A DNA stretch of 64,000 nt from Alloprevotella sp. (GTDB lineage: Bacteria; Bacteroidota; Bacteroidia; Bacteroidales; Bacteroidaceae). The DNA is taken from contig JAFUTC010000004.1 in assembly GCA_017471505.1 (NCBI GenBank), positions 1 to 64,000 on the forward strand. The letters run 5' to 3'. This document shows positions 1 to 11,091 of the stretch, piece after piece. The notes below the pieces were generated by a model, which worked only from the letters and a program-made list of their open reading frames with translations, was not told where the DNA came from and did no database searches. The translations under genes were made by a program, and so were the position numbers. How positions within the stretch are numbered: the first letter of the stretch is position 1; the number at the start of each line of letters is the position of its first letter.

Positions 1-246
1 GTGGCTGGTTGTCTCCTCATTGGAATCCTGTGGGGAGCGACGAGCCGTTTCCAAAACGTCTCTCCATCTTTCTCTTTGTTCCTCATGGTAGGTTTTTGTG
101 GTGGGTTCACAACCTTCTCCACATTCTCAAAAGAAGGGCTGGCCATGCTACAGGCTGATAGCTACATCTTATTTTCGCTCTATGCAATAGGAAGTATGAT
201 GTTAGGTATTATGGCAGTAGCATTGGGATATTATACAACCAGGTAA
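1..246 (+). CDS. crcB: Fluoride channel CrcB/FluC, C-terminal part (5' truncated by window)
   Basis: This is the C-terminal 81 residues of a CrcB/FluC fluoride channel, a small inner-membrane protein that lets fluoride leave the cell. The diagnostic motif GFCGGFTTFSTFSKE is present at about residues 31-45, and the rest is hydrophobic, consistent with the last membrane helices. Family members are usually about 120 residues, and the frame is already open at base 1, so the N-terminus lies outside the window. The GTG at base 1 is probably an internal valine codon. Family identity is strong; the true start cannot be seen. Confidence 0.9.
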   Translation: MAGCLLIGILWGATSRFQNVSPSFSLFLMVGFCGGFTTFSTFSKEGLAMLQADSYILFSLYAIGSMMLGIMAVALGYYTTR

Positions 247-338
247 ATTCCAATTTAGCGGACAGGGAAAGCCTAAAGGCGGACGAACGTCTTAACTATT
301 TTTAGGATGGACGAAAAAGAGGGAACGGAATTATTGTG

Positions 339-346
339 TAACTTTG
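339..346 (+). promoter_or_regulatory. Promoter -7 element for lptB
   Basis: TAACTTTG matches the Bacteroidetes -7 consensus TAnnTTTG and lies 22 bases before the lptB ATG. No good -33 TTTG is visible at the usual spacing. It places lptB in a transcript separate from crcB. Confidence 0.55.
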
Positions 347-367
347 TAACAAATTCTACTGCTTCCC

Positions 368-1171
368 ATGGAGACTCAAACCCCCGCAAATAACAATCCA
401 GACGAAAAACTCGTTCTTCGCACGGAAGGACTGGTGAAGATTTACGGAAAACGCACCGTTGTCAACAACGTGTCCTTCGAGGTCCGTCAGGGCGAAATCG
501 TAGGACTGCTTGGCCCTAACGGGGCCGGCAAGACCACGTCGTTCTACATGACCACCGGACTCATCGTGCCGAATGGCGGCAAGATTTTCCTCAACGACAA
601 GGACATCACCTCCTACCCCGTCTACAAGCGAGCCCATGCAGGTATCGGCTACCTGGCCCAGGAAGCCAGCGTATTCCGCACGCTCAGCGTAGAAGACAAC
701 ATCATGTCGGTGCTCGAGATGACCGACCTCAACCTCGAGCAGCGCAAGGAACGCCTCGAGTCGCTCATCGCTGAGTTTCGCTTGCAGAAAGTGCGCAAGA
801 ACAAGGGCAACCAACTCTCCGGCGGCGAGCGGCGGCGTACCGAGATTGCCCGATGCCTGGCCATCGACCCGAAGTTCATCATGCTCGACGAGCCCTTTGC
901 CGGCGTCGACCCCATCGCCGTGGAAGACATCCAGTATATTGTCTGGAAACTCAAAGACCGCAACATCGGCATACTCATCACCGACCACAACGTGTCCGAG
1001 ACCCTCTCCATCACCGACCGGGCCTACCTACTCTTCGAGGGACAGATTCTGTTCCACGGCACGCCCGAAGAACTGGCCAACAACGAGGTGGTGCGCGAGA
1101 AATATCTAACCAAGTCGTTCAGCCTGAAGAAGAAAGACTTTCAGAAACTCGACCATTCCGACGAGAACTAA
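368..1171 (+). CDS. lptB: LPS export ABC transporter ATP-binding protein LptB
   Basis: LptB is the cytoplasmic ATPase that powers extraction of lipopolysaccharide from the inner membrane by LptFG and its delivery through the Lpt bridge. The 267-residue protein has Walker [10 protein letters not shown] (49-57), a Q-loop glutamine near 98, the signature LSGGE (150-154), Walker B IMLDEP (171-176) and the H-loop histidine (about 207). Length and the sequence following the signature fit LptB rather than a generic ABC ATPase. It has its own -7 element and heads a co-directional run of genes with gaps of 28-37 bases. The partner permease genes are not in the window. Confidence 0.93.
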   Translation: METQTPANNNPDEKLVLRTEGLVKIYGKRTVVNNVSFEVRQGEIVGLLGPNGAGKTTSFYMTTGLIVPNGGKIFLNDKDITSYPVYKRAHAGIGYLAQEASVFRTLSVEDNIMSVLEMTDLNLEQRKERLESLIAEFRLQKVRKNKGNQLSGGERRRTEIARCLAIDPKFIMLDEPFAGVDPIAVEDIQYIVWKLKDRNIGILITDHNVSETLSITDRAYLLFEGQILFHGTPEELANNEVVREKYLTKSFSLKKKDFQKLDHSDEN

Positions 1172-1199
1172 CCCCTCAATCGGCTGAACGCCTTTGCCA

Positions 1200-2042
1200 A
1201 TGTCCCTTCCCACTTCCCTCTCCACCCTTCTTCCCAGCCTCTTGTGCGGTATCCTAATGCTGTGGTGCCCGGCGGCCCTGCAAGCCGAGTCGGCAGACAA
1301 GCGGCCCAAGAACGGCCATGCCTTGTCGGTCGAGGTGTCGCTTGAGCCCGACGCCCTGCCTGCGAAGCCCCCCGTCGAGAAGCCCGTGAAGCCCGCTGCG
1401 CCTCACCATCTGGCCGGCCAGACACTCGGAGCGGGACACATCAACACGCACTACGTGGAGGGCATCGACGTGTCGCACTATCAGGGCAACATCAACTGGG
1501 GCGTCGTAGGCCGCTACGAGCGCATCTCCTACGTATACATCAAAGCCACGGAAGGCGCCGACCTCATCGACGACTGCTACGAGCGCAACCTCAGGGGAGC
1601 GCGGCAGCAGGGACTGAGCGTGGGCAGCTACCACTTCTACCGCCCGAACGTGCCCTGGCAGCAACAGTTCAACAACATGGTGGCCGTGGTCAAGACCCAT
1701 GAGCAAGACCTCGTGCCCATAATCGACATCGAGCATGCAGGCCGCAACGAAGAGCGTTTCATAGCCGACCTGACCGCCTTCATACACCAGGTGGAGAGTC
1801 ACTACGGCAAGAAACCCATGCTCTATACCTACCAGAACTTCTACAACAAGCACTTCGTGGGACGCTTCACCAGCTATCCGTGGATGATAGCCAGCTACAA
1901 GGAAACAGCCCCGATGCTCAACGACCAACTCAACTACATCATCTGGCAATACTCCAGCAGCAGCCGCGTGCAAGGCATCGGCGGAAGCGTCGACCGCAGT
2001 CGCCTGATGTTCACCCACACACTCGAACGACTGCGCCTATAA
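1200..2042 (+). CDS. Secreted GH25 lysozyme-family muramidase
   Basis: This is a glycoside hydrolase family 25 protein, a family that cleaves the MurNAc-GlcNAc bond of peptidoglycan. The N-terminus (about 1-30) is a signal peptide ending near LQA, followed by a proline-rich linker (about 50-70). The catalytic domain begins with GIDVSHYQG (88-96), then ATEG (116-119), SYHFYRP (143-149) and the DIE pair (176-178) that carries the catalytic acids. I start at ATG 1200; a TTG two codons earlier is possible. It follows lptB by 28 bases. In Bacteroidetes such enzymes are periplasmic or outer-membrane facing; whether this one acts on self or foreign wall cannot be told. Confidence 0.9.
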   Translation: MSLPTSLSTLLPSLLCGILMLWCPAALQAESADKRPKNGHALSVEVSLEPDALPAKPPVEKPVKPAAPHHLAGQTLGAGHINTHYVEGIDVSHYQGNINWGVVGRYERISYVYIKATEGADLIDDCYERNLRGARQQGLSVGSYHFYRPNVPWQQQFNNMVAVVKTHEQDLVPIIDIEHAGRNEERFIADLTAFIHQVESHYGKKPMLYTYQNFYNKHFVGRFTSYPWMIASYKETAPMLNDQLNYIIWQYSSSSRVQGIGGSVDRSRLMFTHTLERLRL

Positions 2043-2078
2043 TCCATACATTTATTTCCCCACAAACCAAACCATCCC

Positions 2079-2519
2079 ATGCAAGACTGGTTCCTATGCA
2101 CCGTCAAATATGAAAAGACAGCCGAAGACGGCGGCCTGAAAAAAGTATCCGAATCCTATCTCGTAAGCGCCATCAACTTCACCGAGGCCGAAAAACGCAT
2201 CACCTCCGAGTTGGCCCCCTACATGTCGGGCGTATACGAGGTGAGCGACATTCGCCGCGCACGCTTTTCCGAGATTTTTCAATCCACTAAGGACGAGGAC
2301 GATAAGTTCTATAAGTTAAAGATTTCGTTTATTAGTCTCGACGAGAAGAGCGGCAAGGAAAAACGCCTGTCGCAGCAGGTGCTCGTGCAGGCCGGCCAAC
2401 TGAAGACGGCCATTGCCCATTTCGACGACGAAATGAAAGGCACCACCTTCGACTACGACATCGTGTCGGTGGCCGAAACGCCCATCGTCGACCTCTTCCC
2501 CTTCAAGGCCGACGAATAA
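2079..2519 (+). CDS. DUF4494 domain protein
   Basis: A 146-residue acidic, soluble protein of the DUF4494 family, which is common in Bacteroidetes. No signal peptide or membrane segment is visible. It opens with MQDWFLCTVKYEK, ends with an aspartate-rich tail and has no recognisable catalytic motif. It sits 36 bases after the lysozyme gene and 36 before the PLP-binding protein, so it is probably co-transcribed with them. Its function is unknown; the family name comes from recalled similarity. Confidence 0.8.
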   Translation: MQDWFLCTVKYEKTAEDGGLKKVSESYLVSAINFTEAEKRITSELAPYMSGVYEVSDIRRARFSEIFQSTKDEDDKFYKLKISFISLDEKSGKEKRLSQQVLVQAGQLKTAIAHFDDEMKGTTFDYDIVSVAETPIVDLFPFKADE

Positions 2520-2555
2520 GTCCCCAGCCCGCCGGCGCCACACACGCAACCGCCC

Positions 2556-3227
2556 ATGACTCCCATTCAGCAACGCCTGCAAGCCCTATGTAGCCAACTG
2601 CCGCCACACGTGCAGCTGGTTGCCGTGTCGAAGTTCCATCCCACCGAGGCCGTCGAGCAATGCTACCAGACCGGCCAGCGGCTCTTTGGCGAGAGCCGCG
2701 AGCAGGAACTCCGCCACAAGGCACCCGTCCTGCCAAAGGACATTGAGTGGCAGTTCATCGGCCACCTGCAGACCAACAAGGTCAGGCACGTAGTTCCCAT
2801 AGCCTCGCGCATACTCTCGGTCGATTCGCTGCGACTGCTTCAGGAAATCGAGAAGCAGGCCGCACGCATCGGCAAGCAGATGGGCGTACTGCTCGAACTG
2901 CACGTGACCGACGAGCCCACCAAGTCGGGATTCACCCCCGACGAATGCCTCGACATGCTCCAGTCGGGCGTGTGGCGCCAGATGTCCCACGTCCGCATCG
3001 AGGGAATCATGTGCATGGCCACGCTCACCGACGACGAAGCCGTCATCCGCAGCAACTTCCGCACGGCAATCCGTGCGTTCACCACCTACAAGGAGCAGTT
3101 CTTTGCCGACTCGCCGCACTTCTGCATCCGCTCGTGGGGCATGTCCGACGACTGGCCCATCGCCGTGGAGGAAGGCTCGAACATGGTGCGCATCGGCACC
3201 GACATCTTCGGACCGCGCGAGTATTAG
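2556..3227 (+). CDS. YggS/PLPBP-family pyridoxal phosphate homeostasis protein
   Basis: A 223-residue alanine-racemase-fold protein of the YggS/PROSC family. These proteins bind pyridoxal 5'-phosphate without known catalysis and help balance vitamin B6 and amino acid pools. The PLP lysine is in AVSKFHP (K26), FIGHLQTNK follows at 67-74, and the C-terminal phosphate-binding stretch contains GMSDDWPIAVEEGSNMVRIG. The length is typical and the ATG start is unambiguous. It is the middle gene of the lptB-SDR run. Confidence 0.93.
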   Translation: MTPIQQRLQALCSQLPPHVQLVAVSKFHPTEAVEQCYQTGQRLFGESREQELRHKAPVLPKDIEWQFIGHLQTNKVRHVVPIASRILSVDSLRLLQEIEKQAARIGKQMGVLLELHVTDEPTKSGFTPDECLDMLQSGVWRQMSHVRIEGIMCMATLTDDEAVIRSNFRTAIRAFTTYKEQFFADSPHFCIRSWGMSDDWPIAVEEGSNMVRIGTDIFGPREY

Positions 3228-3264
3228 CCGCACCGCTCACCCAACCGCCCATCGCCCCCACGCC

Positions 3265-4299
3265 ATGCCCCACTTCCCTGCCTGCCACATACTGTTTCCC
3301 ACGGCCGTCGAAGGAAGACACGTAGCCTTCTTCCTGGCCACCGAGGAGTACGTGGCGAAAAAATTCCCCAAGGACAGCTATTTCTTCACCTGGCGAGTAC
3401 CGGCCACCTGCATCTTCGGCATCAACCAAGACCCCCGGGCCGAACTCAACCTCGACTTCTGCCGCGCCAACCACATCCAACTGTGCCGGCGCAAGAGCGG
3501 AGGCGGCACGGTCTTTGCCGAGCAGAGCAACCTCATGCTCAGCCTCATCACCGAGAGCCTTCCCGTGGAGGAACTCTATGCCGAATATGCTCAGACCGTA
3601 GCCCAGACGCTCCGCAGCCTCGGCGCACCCGTGCAAGTCAGCGGCCGGAACGACATCGAGACCCTCGACCACCGCAAGATATGCGGCAACGCCTTCTATC
3701 GCATGCCCTGCCGGAACATCGTCCACGGCACCATGCTCTACGACACCGACCTGCCGCTCATGCTCGGCGCACTCACCCCCTCGTCCGAGAAACTCACCAC
3801 TCGCGGCGTCAAGAGCGTGCGCAGCCGCATCGGACTGCTCAAAGACTACCTCGCCATCAGCCTCGACGAACTGCGTGCCCACCTCATCGGCCAACTGACC
3901 GACCGCACCCTCACCCTCAGCGACGCCGACATGGCAGCCATCGAGCAAATCGAGCAGACCTACTACGACGAGGCCTACCTGTGGGGACGCCGCCACAATC
4001 GCCGCAGCATCGTGCGCAAAGCCTACATCGCAGGCTGCGGAACCATCGAGATACACCTCCACCTCACCCACGGACACATCGACCATATACATCTGCAAGG
4101 CGACTATTTCGAAACCGGCGAGCAGAGGACATCCGAGGCCTTCAGCCAAGCCTTTGCCGACTGCCCCTATACGCCCGAAGCCGTCGGACAGCGCATCCTG
4201 CGCTTCCATCCCGAACAAACCGTCGTGGGGCTCGGCGCCGACCAACTGGCCGCACTCCTTTGCCAGCCCTCCGACCAGCCCGACAGCGAACTCGCATAA
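3265..4299 (+). CDS. lplA: Lipoate-protein ligase A family protein
   Basis: This 344-residue enzyme should attach lipoate to lipoyl domains of 2-oxoacid dehydrogenase or glycine cleavage proteins through a lipoyl-AMP intermediate. RRKSGGGTVF (75-84) is the characteristic motif, HRKICGNAF carries the active lysine, and a C-terminal accessory domain is present. I start at ATG 3265, just upstream of the conserved N-terminus; longer in-frame readings run into the preceding gene. The stop codon TAA (4297-4299) lies inside the first core of a 21-bp repeat array. Confidence 0.9.
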   Translation: MPHFPACHILFPTAVEGRHVAFFLATEEYVAKKFPKDSYFFTWRVPATCIFGINQDPRAELNLDFCRANHIQLCRRKSGGGTVFAEQSNLMLSLITESLPVEELYAEYAQTVAQTLRSLGAPVQVSGRNDIETLDHRKICGNAFYRMPCRNIVHGTMLYDTDLPLMLGALTPSSEKLTTRGVKSVRSRIGLLKDYLAISLDELRAHLIGQLTDRTLTLSDADMAAIEQIEQTYYDEAYLWGRRHNRRSIVRKAYIAGCGTIEIHLHLTHGHIDHIHLQGDYFETGEQRTSEAFSQAFADCPYTPEAVGQRILRFHPEQTVVGLGADQLAALLCQPSDQPDSELA

Positions 4300-4387
4300 T
4301 GCCCTGCAGAAATCGCATAATTGTCCGCGAGAATTCAATAATCCGATTTCGAAACTCCATAATCCCGTTTGAACATACCATTATGGA
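4293..4387. repeat. 21-bp phased palindromic repeat array A (five cores)
   Basis: Five cores start at 4295, 4316, 4337, 4358 and 4379, each exactly 21 bp after the last. They read CATAATG, CATAATT, AATAATC, CATAATC and CATTATG. The first contains the lplA stop and the last contains the ATG of the SDR gene. Spacers are AT-rich and less conserved. It belongs to the same family as arrays B-F. Confidence 0.85.
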
Positions 4388-5132
4388 AACCACGCAACCC
4401 GTAAAGAAAGCCCTCGTCATGGGTGCCACGTCGGGCATCGGCAAGGAGGTGGCGCACCTGCTCGCCATGAAAGGCTGGCAACTGGCACTGGCCGGACGCC
4501 GCATCGACGTGCTCCGACAGTTGCAGAGCGAGTGGCCCGGCATCAGAGCCGTCGCACAAATCGACTTGACCGACAGCCAGGCCCCCACCCTCATCCGCCA
4601 ACTGATTGACACCATGGGCAGCATCGACCTCTACTTCCACTCGTCGGGCATCGGGTTTCAGAACGTGGCGCTCGACCCCGAAAAGGAGGAACGCACCGTG
4701 GCCACGAACGCCGTGGGGTTCACGCGAGCGCTGACGGCCGTCTTTAACCACTGCACCTCCGACCCCTCGCAACCGCTCCATATCGCCGTCATCTCGTCGA
4801 TAGCACGCACCAAAGGACTGGGCGCCGCTCCAGCCTATTCGGCCACCAAGCGATTTCAGAGCCACTATGTGGAAGGCCTGCAGCAACTGGCCGCCATCCG
4901 CCGCCTGCCCGTCACGTTCACCGACGTGCGTCCGGGATTCGTGGACACCGCTCTCATCGAAGGCTCCGACTTTCCGCTGAAACTGCAGCCCGCACGCGTG
5001 GCACGGCAGATTGTGCGTGCCGTCGAACGCCGCCGCTCCGTCGTCACCATCGACTGGCGCTACCGCCTGCTCGTGGCTGCCTGGCGACTGGTGCCGCGGT
5101 GGCTGTGGGTGCGCCTGCCCATACGCCGCTAA
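4383..5132 (+). CDS. Short-chain dehydrogenase/reductase (SDR)
   Basis: A 249-residue classical SDR oxidoreductase of unknown substrate. It has the NAD(P)-binding motif GATSGIG (14-20), an Asn at 109 in NAVG, a serine in VISSIA (about 138) and the catalytic YSATK (Y152, K156). The C-terminus is basic and rich in Trp, Arg and Leu (about 228-249), which could be a membrane-associating tail. The only sensible ATG (4383) lies in the last core of repeat array A, so its leader is repeat sequence. A weak hairpin with a T-run follows at about 5146-5172. Confidence 0.9.
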   Translation: METTQPVKKALVMGATSGIGKEVAHLLAMKGWQLALAGRRIDVLRQLQSEWPGIRAVAQIDLTDSQAPTLIRQLIDTMGSIDLYFHSSGIGFQNVALDPEKEERTVATNAVGFTRALTAVFNHCTSDPSQPLHIAVISSIARTKGLGAAPAYSATKRFQSHYVEGLQQLAAIRRLPVTFTDVRPGFVDTALIEGSDFPLKLQPARVARQIVRAVERRRSVVTIDWRYRLLVAAWRLVPRWLWVRLPIRR

Positions 5133-5199
5133 CCGCCCACGCTGACCGGCACGGAAGCCGGACCCCGTTTTTCTTTGCAAATAATGTCGGAATGCATAG

Positions 5200-6861
<1,662 letters not shown>

Positions 6862-6885
6862 AAACTACAACCTGATACTGAATAA

Positions 6886-8754
6886 ATGGATAAGAACACC
6901 ATTACCGGACTCATACTCATCGTGCTTGTCTTCATAGGATTCTCCTATCTGAACGCACCCCAACCCGTTGAGCCGACCGACACCGCAACCACCGACACCG
7001 CACAAGTGGCACCGCCCGCTGACAAGGCTGCCGCCACCACAGCAACCCTGGCCCAGCAGCCAGACACTACCGACCTGTTCTATGCGGCCGCTGCCGACAG
7101 CGCCGGCGAAATCGTCCTGCAGAACGAGAAGATTGCCGTAAAAATCGCTTCCAAAGGCGGTTGCATCGAAGAAGTCACACTGAAGGACTATAAGTCGTAC
7201 GCCGACTTCGCCGCCCACAAGGATGCCACCCTGTCGCTTTTCGACAAGACTACGGCATCGTGGAATATGGCCTTTGAAAGCCTCGGCGGACTGCACTTCA
7301 CCGAAAACTACCCATTCGCCCCCGTCGCACAAACCGACTCGTCGGCCACGCTTGCACTGGTCAGCACAAAGGGCGACAGCCTGCTCATCACCTACGAACT
7401 TATCCCCCACACCTACTTGGTAAACACCAAGGTGCAGACCATTGGCGCCAACTTCAAAGGCAACGACCTGCTCGTCAGCTGGAAGGACAAGGTCCATCAG
7501 TTAGAGAAAGGCCTGCGCTTCGAGAGCCAGTATTCGACGCTCACCTATAAGGACAGCGAGAAAGGCACCAAGAAACTGGCCGAACTCAAGGCCGACGCGA
7601 AAGACGACATCGTTGCCGCCGACTGGATAGCCTTTAAGAACCAATACTTCAGCGCAGTGGTGATTGCCGGCAACAAGAACTTCCGCCAGGTAAGCCTGCA
7701 GAGCGACACGTGCGGCAAGGGTTCCGGATTCGTGAAGAACTACGCCGCCGAGTTCAAACTGTCGGGCGAGGCAGCCAAGCAGTCAGGCGCTACCTTCCAA
7801 TACTACTTCGGTCCCAACCAATACCGCTACCTGAAGAGCATGGAGCAGTACCGGCTCAGCGAAAGCAAACTCGACCTGCAAGACCTCGTCTATCTGGGCT
7901 GGCCGATAGTGCGCTGGATTAACCGGTTCTTCACCATCTACGTCTTCGACTTCCTCACGGGCATCGGACTGAACATGGGCATCGTTCTCCTGTTGATTAC
8001 CCTGCTGCTGCGCGTGCTTGTCTACCCTGCCACGAAGAAGAGTTTCCTCAGCAGCGCGAAGATGCGCGTCCTGAAACCGAAACTGGACGAACTGACAAAG
8101 AAATACCCCAACAAGGAAGACGCCCTGAAGCGCCAGCAAGAGATGACGCAAATCTACAGTCAGTACGGCGTCAGTCCGATGGGCGGATGCCTGCCTATGC
8201 TCATACAGATGCCCATCTGGATTGCCATGTTCAACTTTGTGCCTAATGCATTCGAACTGCGCCAGCAGTCGTTCCTATGGGCCGAGGACCTCTCGACCTA
8301 CGACAGCCTGCTTTCGTGGGGAAAGGACATTTGGCTCATCGGCGACCACCTGAGCATCTTCTGCCTGCTCTTTTGCGGCACCAACCTGCTATACTCCTGG
8401 CTGATGATGCGACAGCAGAAAGACACCATGAGCGGCGAGCAAGCACAGCAGATGAAGATGATGCAATGGATGATGATGCTCATGCCGCTGTTCTTCTTCT
8501 TCATGTTCAACGAGTACTCAAGCGGCCTGAACTACTACTACTTCATCTCGCTCCTCGTGTCGGCACTGACCATGTGGTATCTGCGTAAGACCACCGACGA
8601 CAAGAAACTGATGGAGCAACTCGAAGCCAACTACAAGGCCAACAAGGAAGACCCCAACCGCAAGCCCTCGGGACTGGCCGCACGCCTGCAGGCCCTGCAG
8701 GAACAGCAAGAGGAAATCAAGAAACGCCAGCAGCATCTGGGCCGGCGCGACTGA
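6886..8754 (+). CDS. yidC: Membrane protein insertase YidC
   Basis: YidC inserts inner-membrane proteins alone or with SecYEG. The 622-residue protein has one N-terminal helix (about 5-23), a linker rich in Thr, Ala and Pro, a large periplasmic beta domain (about 80-330) and the conserved C-terminal insertase domain with several helices (from about 345), including LLLRVLVYPATKKS and the methionine-rich cytoplasmic loop QQMKMMQWMMMLMPLFF. A basic tail (about 580-622) may contact ribosomes. It is co-transcribed with pyrG and ends at a strong terminator. Confidence 0.97.
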   Translation: MDKNTITGLILIVLVFIGFSYLNAPQPVEPTDTATTDTAQVAPPADKAAATTATLAQQPDTTDLFYAAAADSAGEIVLQNEKIAVKIASKGGCIEEVTLKDYKSYADFAAHKDATLSLFDKTTASWNMAFESLGGLHFTENYPFAPVAQTDSSATLALVSTKGDSLLITYELIPHTYLVNTKVQTIGANFKGNDLLVSWKDKVHQLEKGLRFESQYSTLTYKDSEKGTKKLAELKADAKDDIVAADWIAFKNQYFSAVVIAGNKNFRQVSLQSDTCGKGSGFVKNYAAEFKLSGEAAKQSGATFQYYFGPNQYRYLKSMEQYRLSESKLDLQDLVYLGWPIVRWINRFFTIYVFDFLTGIGLNMGIVLLLITLLLRVLVYPATKKSFLSSAKMRVLKPKLDELTKKYPNKEDALKRQQEMTQIYSQYGVSPMGGCLPMLIQMPIWIAMFNFVPNAFELRQQSFLWAEDLSTYDSLLSWGKDIWLIGDHLSIFCLLFCGTNLLYSWLMMRQQKDTMSGEQAQQMKMMQWMMMLMPLFFFFMFNEYSSGLNYYYFISLLVSALTMWYLRKTTDDKKLMEQLEANYKANKEDPNRKPSGLAARLQALQEQQEEIKKRQQHLGRRD

Positions 8755-8795
8755 TTGGGCTTCCCCACACATAGCGACACACAAACGCTCCCCCA

Positions 8796-8823
8796 AAATA
8801 GCACCTGCGGCAGGTGCTATTTA
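8796..8823 (+). terminator. Intrinsic terminator after yidC
   Basis: A perfect 12-bp stem, AAATAGCACCTG (8796-8807) with CAGGTGCTATTT (8811-8822) around a CGG loop, followed by TTATATATAT. The T-tract is short but the stem is strong. Confidence 0.7.
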
Positions 8824-8880
8824 TATATATGGCCGACAATGAAAAAAAGCCGAGGCATAGACAATCTCACAATAATATGT

Positions 8881-8888
8881 TACTTTTG
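8881..8888 (+). promoter_or_regulatory. Promoter -7 element for dpp5
   Basis: TACTTTTG fits TAnnTTTG and lies 41 bases before the dpp5 ATG. No clear -33 element is seen. It follows the yidC terminator, as expected for a new transcription unit. Confidence 0.55.
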
Positions 8889-8929
8889 CCTTAATTTAGT
8901 ATAAATGGGCACCAGCCCACCCCAACCGA

Positions 8930-11029
8930 ATGAAAGCAAAGACAATACTTATGGCAACAGCCCTGATGGCATCGGGCGCTGCAGCGCAGCAACCGACCGA
9001 CGTGCTTACCCCCGAACTGCTTTGGGAAATGGGCCGCATCGGCAGCGCCACGCTCTCGCCCGACGGCAACACGCTCCTCTACAGCGTCACCCACTACAGT
9101 AAAAAACAGAACAACAGCACCAGCCGCATCTGGCAGAAAAACCTTGCCGACGGCAGCCAGCGCCAGCTGGCACAAGGTGCGGCAGCCGCCTACATCGGCG
9201 ACGGCACGCGCGTGGCCTATCTGCGCGGCGGAAAGCTCTATGTAGGTACGGCACAAGGCGGCGACTTCAAGGCCGTGGCCGAAGAGGTGGGCGACTTTCT
9301 CTTCTCGCCCGACGGCAGCAAGGTGATTCTGGTGAAGGAAGTACCCATGCACGAAAGCATCGCCAAGAACGACGACGACCTACCCAAAGCCACCGGAATG
9401 GTTATCAACGACCTTATGTACAAGCATTGGGACCATTACGTCACGGCAGTGCCCCACCCCTTCATCGCCTCGTTCGACGGCCAGACACTGACCGACGAGA
9501 CCGATCTGCTTGCCGGCGAACCGTTTGAGAGCCCCATGGAGCCCTTCGGCGGCATCGAGCAACTGGCCTGGAGCCCCGACGGACGATACATTGCCTACAC
9601 CTGCCGCAAGAAGACCGGCGTGGACTATGCCATCTCCACCGACTCCGACATCTATCTCTACGACACGACGACCCACCAGACCGTCAAGAATCTGTGCAAG
9701 CCCGAAGGCTGGCAGGCTCCGGCAGTCAAAACCACCGAGAGCCTCGAGCACCAGGCTCCCAACAACGGCACCGAAGAACGCTTTGCAGGCTACGACCAAA
9801 ACCCGCAGTTCTCGCCCGACGGCAAGTATGTGGCTTGGACGAGCATGGCTCGCGACGGCTACGAAAGCGACCGCACGCGCCTCTGCGTCTACACGCTGAA
9901 GAACGGCAAGTTCGACTTCGTGACCGAGAGCCTCGAGACCGGCGTGGAGACCTTCGTATGGGGTGCCGACAGCAAGACCCTCTACTTCACCGCCTGCTGG
10001 CACGGAAAGATAAACATCTATCAGACCACGCTGAAAGGCAAGGTTGAACAACTGACCGACGACGTGGCCGACTACAGCATCTGCGAACTGACGCCCGACA
10101 AGCAAGGCCTGCTCGTGAAGAAGCACTCAATGAGCCACCCCGACGACGTCTTCACGCTGTCGCTCGACAAGAAAGGCGCACAACTGACTCAACTGACCGA
10201 CGAGAACAAAGACATCTTCGCGCAAATCACCACCGGCGAAGTGAAAGAACGCTGGGTGAAGACCGTGGACGGCAAGGAAGAACAGTGCTGGGTAATCTAT
10301 CCGCCCCACTTCGACCCCACCAAGAAATATCCGACCCTGCTCTACTGCGAAGGCGGCCCGCAATCTCCCGTCAGCCAATTTTGGAGTTTCCGCTGGAACT
10401 TCCAGATGATGGCTGCCAACGGCTATATCATCATCGCTCCGAACCGTCGAGGCCTGCCGGGCTATGGCATGGAATGGCTTGAGGAGATTAGCGGCAACTA
10501 CACCGGCCTTTGCATGCAAGACTACCTTTCGGCCATCGACGACATCAGCAAAGAAAACTACGTGGACAAGGACCGCCGCGGTGCCGTAGGAGCCAGTTTC
10601 GGTGGCTTCAGCGTCTATTGGCTGGCCGGAAACCACCACGGACGCTTCAAGGCCTTCATTGCCCACGACGGCATATACAACACCCAACAGCAATACGTGG
10701 AAACCGAAGAGATGTGGTTCCCCAACTGGGACCTGGGCGGCGCACCCTGGCTGAAGCCCAATGACGGACAGATGCGCAAGGCCTACGCGCAGAGCCCGCA
10801 CCTGTATGTAGACCAGTGGGACACTCCCATACTGTGCATCCACGGTCAGCGCGACTTCCGCATCGAATATACACAGGCCGAAAGCGCATTTGCTGCCGCA
10901 CGCCTCCGTGGCATCGACGCACAACTGCTTCTCTTCCCCGACGAAAACCACTGGGTGCTCAAACCCCAAAACGGCATTCTGTGGCAACGCACATTCTTCC
11001 GCTGGCTCGATAAGTGGTTAAAGAAATAA
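8930..11029 (+). CDS. dpp5: Dipeptidyl peptidase 5, S9 prolyl oligopeptidase family
   Basis: A 699-residue periplasmic serine exopeptidase closely resembling DPP5 of Porphyromonas gingivalis, which removes dipeptides from the N-termini of oligopeptides in amino-acid-fermenting Bacteroidetes. A signal peptide (about 1-19, ending ASGAAAQ) precedes a beta-propeller domain with repeated SPDG blades. The alpha/beta hydrolase domain holds the triad: Ser556 in GASFGGF, Asp642 in HGQRDFR and His674 in DENHW. Other family hallmarks are [11 protein letters not shown] and [16 protein letters not shown]. Start ATG 8930 is set by the signal peptide. The thrS promoter lies just past its stop. Confidence 0.93.
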   Translation: MKAKTILMATALMASGAAAQQPTDVLTPELLWEMGRIGSATLSPDGNTLLYSVTHYSKKQNNSTSRIWQKNLADGSQRQLAQGAAAAYIGDGTRVAYLRGGKLYVGTAQGGDFKAVAEEVGDFLFSPDGSKVILVKEVPMHESIAKNDDDLPKATGMVINDLMYKHWDHYVTAVPHPFIASFDGQTLTDETDLLAGEPFESPMEPFGGIEQLAWSPDGRYIAYTCRKKTGVDYAISTDSDIYLYDTTTHQTVKNLCKPEGWQAPAVKTTESLEHQAPNNGTEERFAGYDQNPQFSPDGKYVAWTSMARDGYESDRTRLCVYTLKNGKFDFVTESLETGVETFVWGADSKTLYFTACWHGKINIYQTTLKGKVEQLTDDVADYSICELTPDKQGLLVKKHSMSHPDDVFTLSLDKKGAQLTQLTDENKDIFAQITTGEVKERWVKTVDGKEEQCWVIYPPHFDPTKKYPTLLYCEGGPQSPVSQFWSFRWNFQMMAANGYIIIAPNRRGLPGYGMEWLEEISGNYTGLCMQDYLSAIDDISKENYVDKDRRGAVGASFGGFSVYWLAGNHHGRFKAFIAHDGIYNTQQQYVETEEMWFPNWDLGGAPWLKPNDGQMRKAYAQSPHLYVDQWDTPILCIHGQRDFRIEYTQAESAFAAARLRGIDAQLLLFPDENHWVLKPQNGILWQRTFFRWLDKWLKK

Positions 11030-11036
11030 AATTGCC

Positions 11037-11044
11037 TACCTTTG
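11037..11044 (+). promoter_or_regulatory. Promoter -7 element for thrS
   Basis: TACCTTTG fits TAnnTTTG. It lies 8 bases after the dpp5 stop and 47 before the thrS ATG. It also argues against the longer in-frame thrS start at 11014, which would lie upstream of the promoter. Confidence 0.55.
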
Positions 11045-11091
11045 CAGTCTCAACCATCCAAACAAGCACATACACAATAACCAACCCCTAT

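Noticed and set aside
247-338. Hairpin-like complementarity after crcB (CCTAAA near 273 with TTTAGG near 301)
   Set aside because: No T-tract follows and the stem is short with large internal loops; too weak to call a terminator.
5146-5172. Terminator after the SDR gene
   Set aside because: The stem is only 5 bp (CCGGC/GCCGG) and the T-run begins several bases later; possible but too weak to list as a feature.
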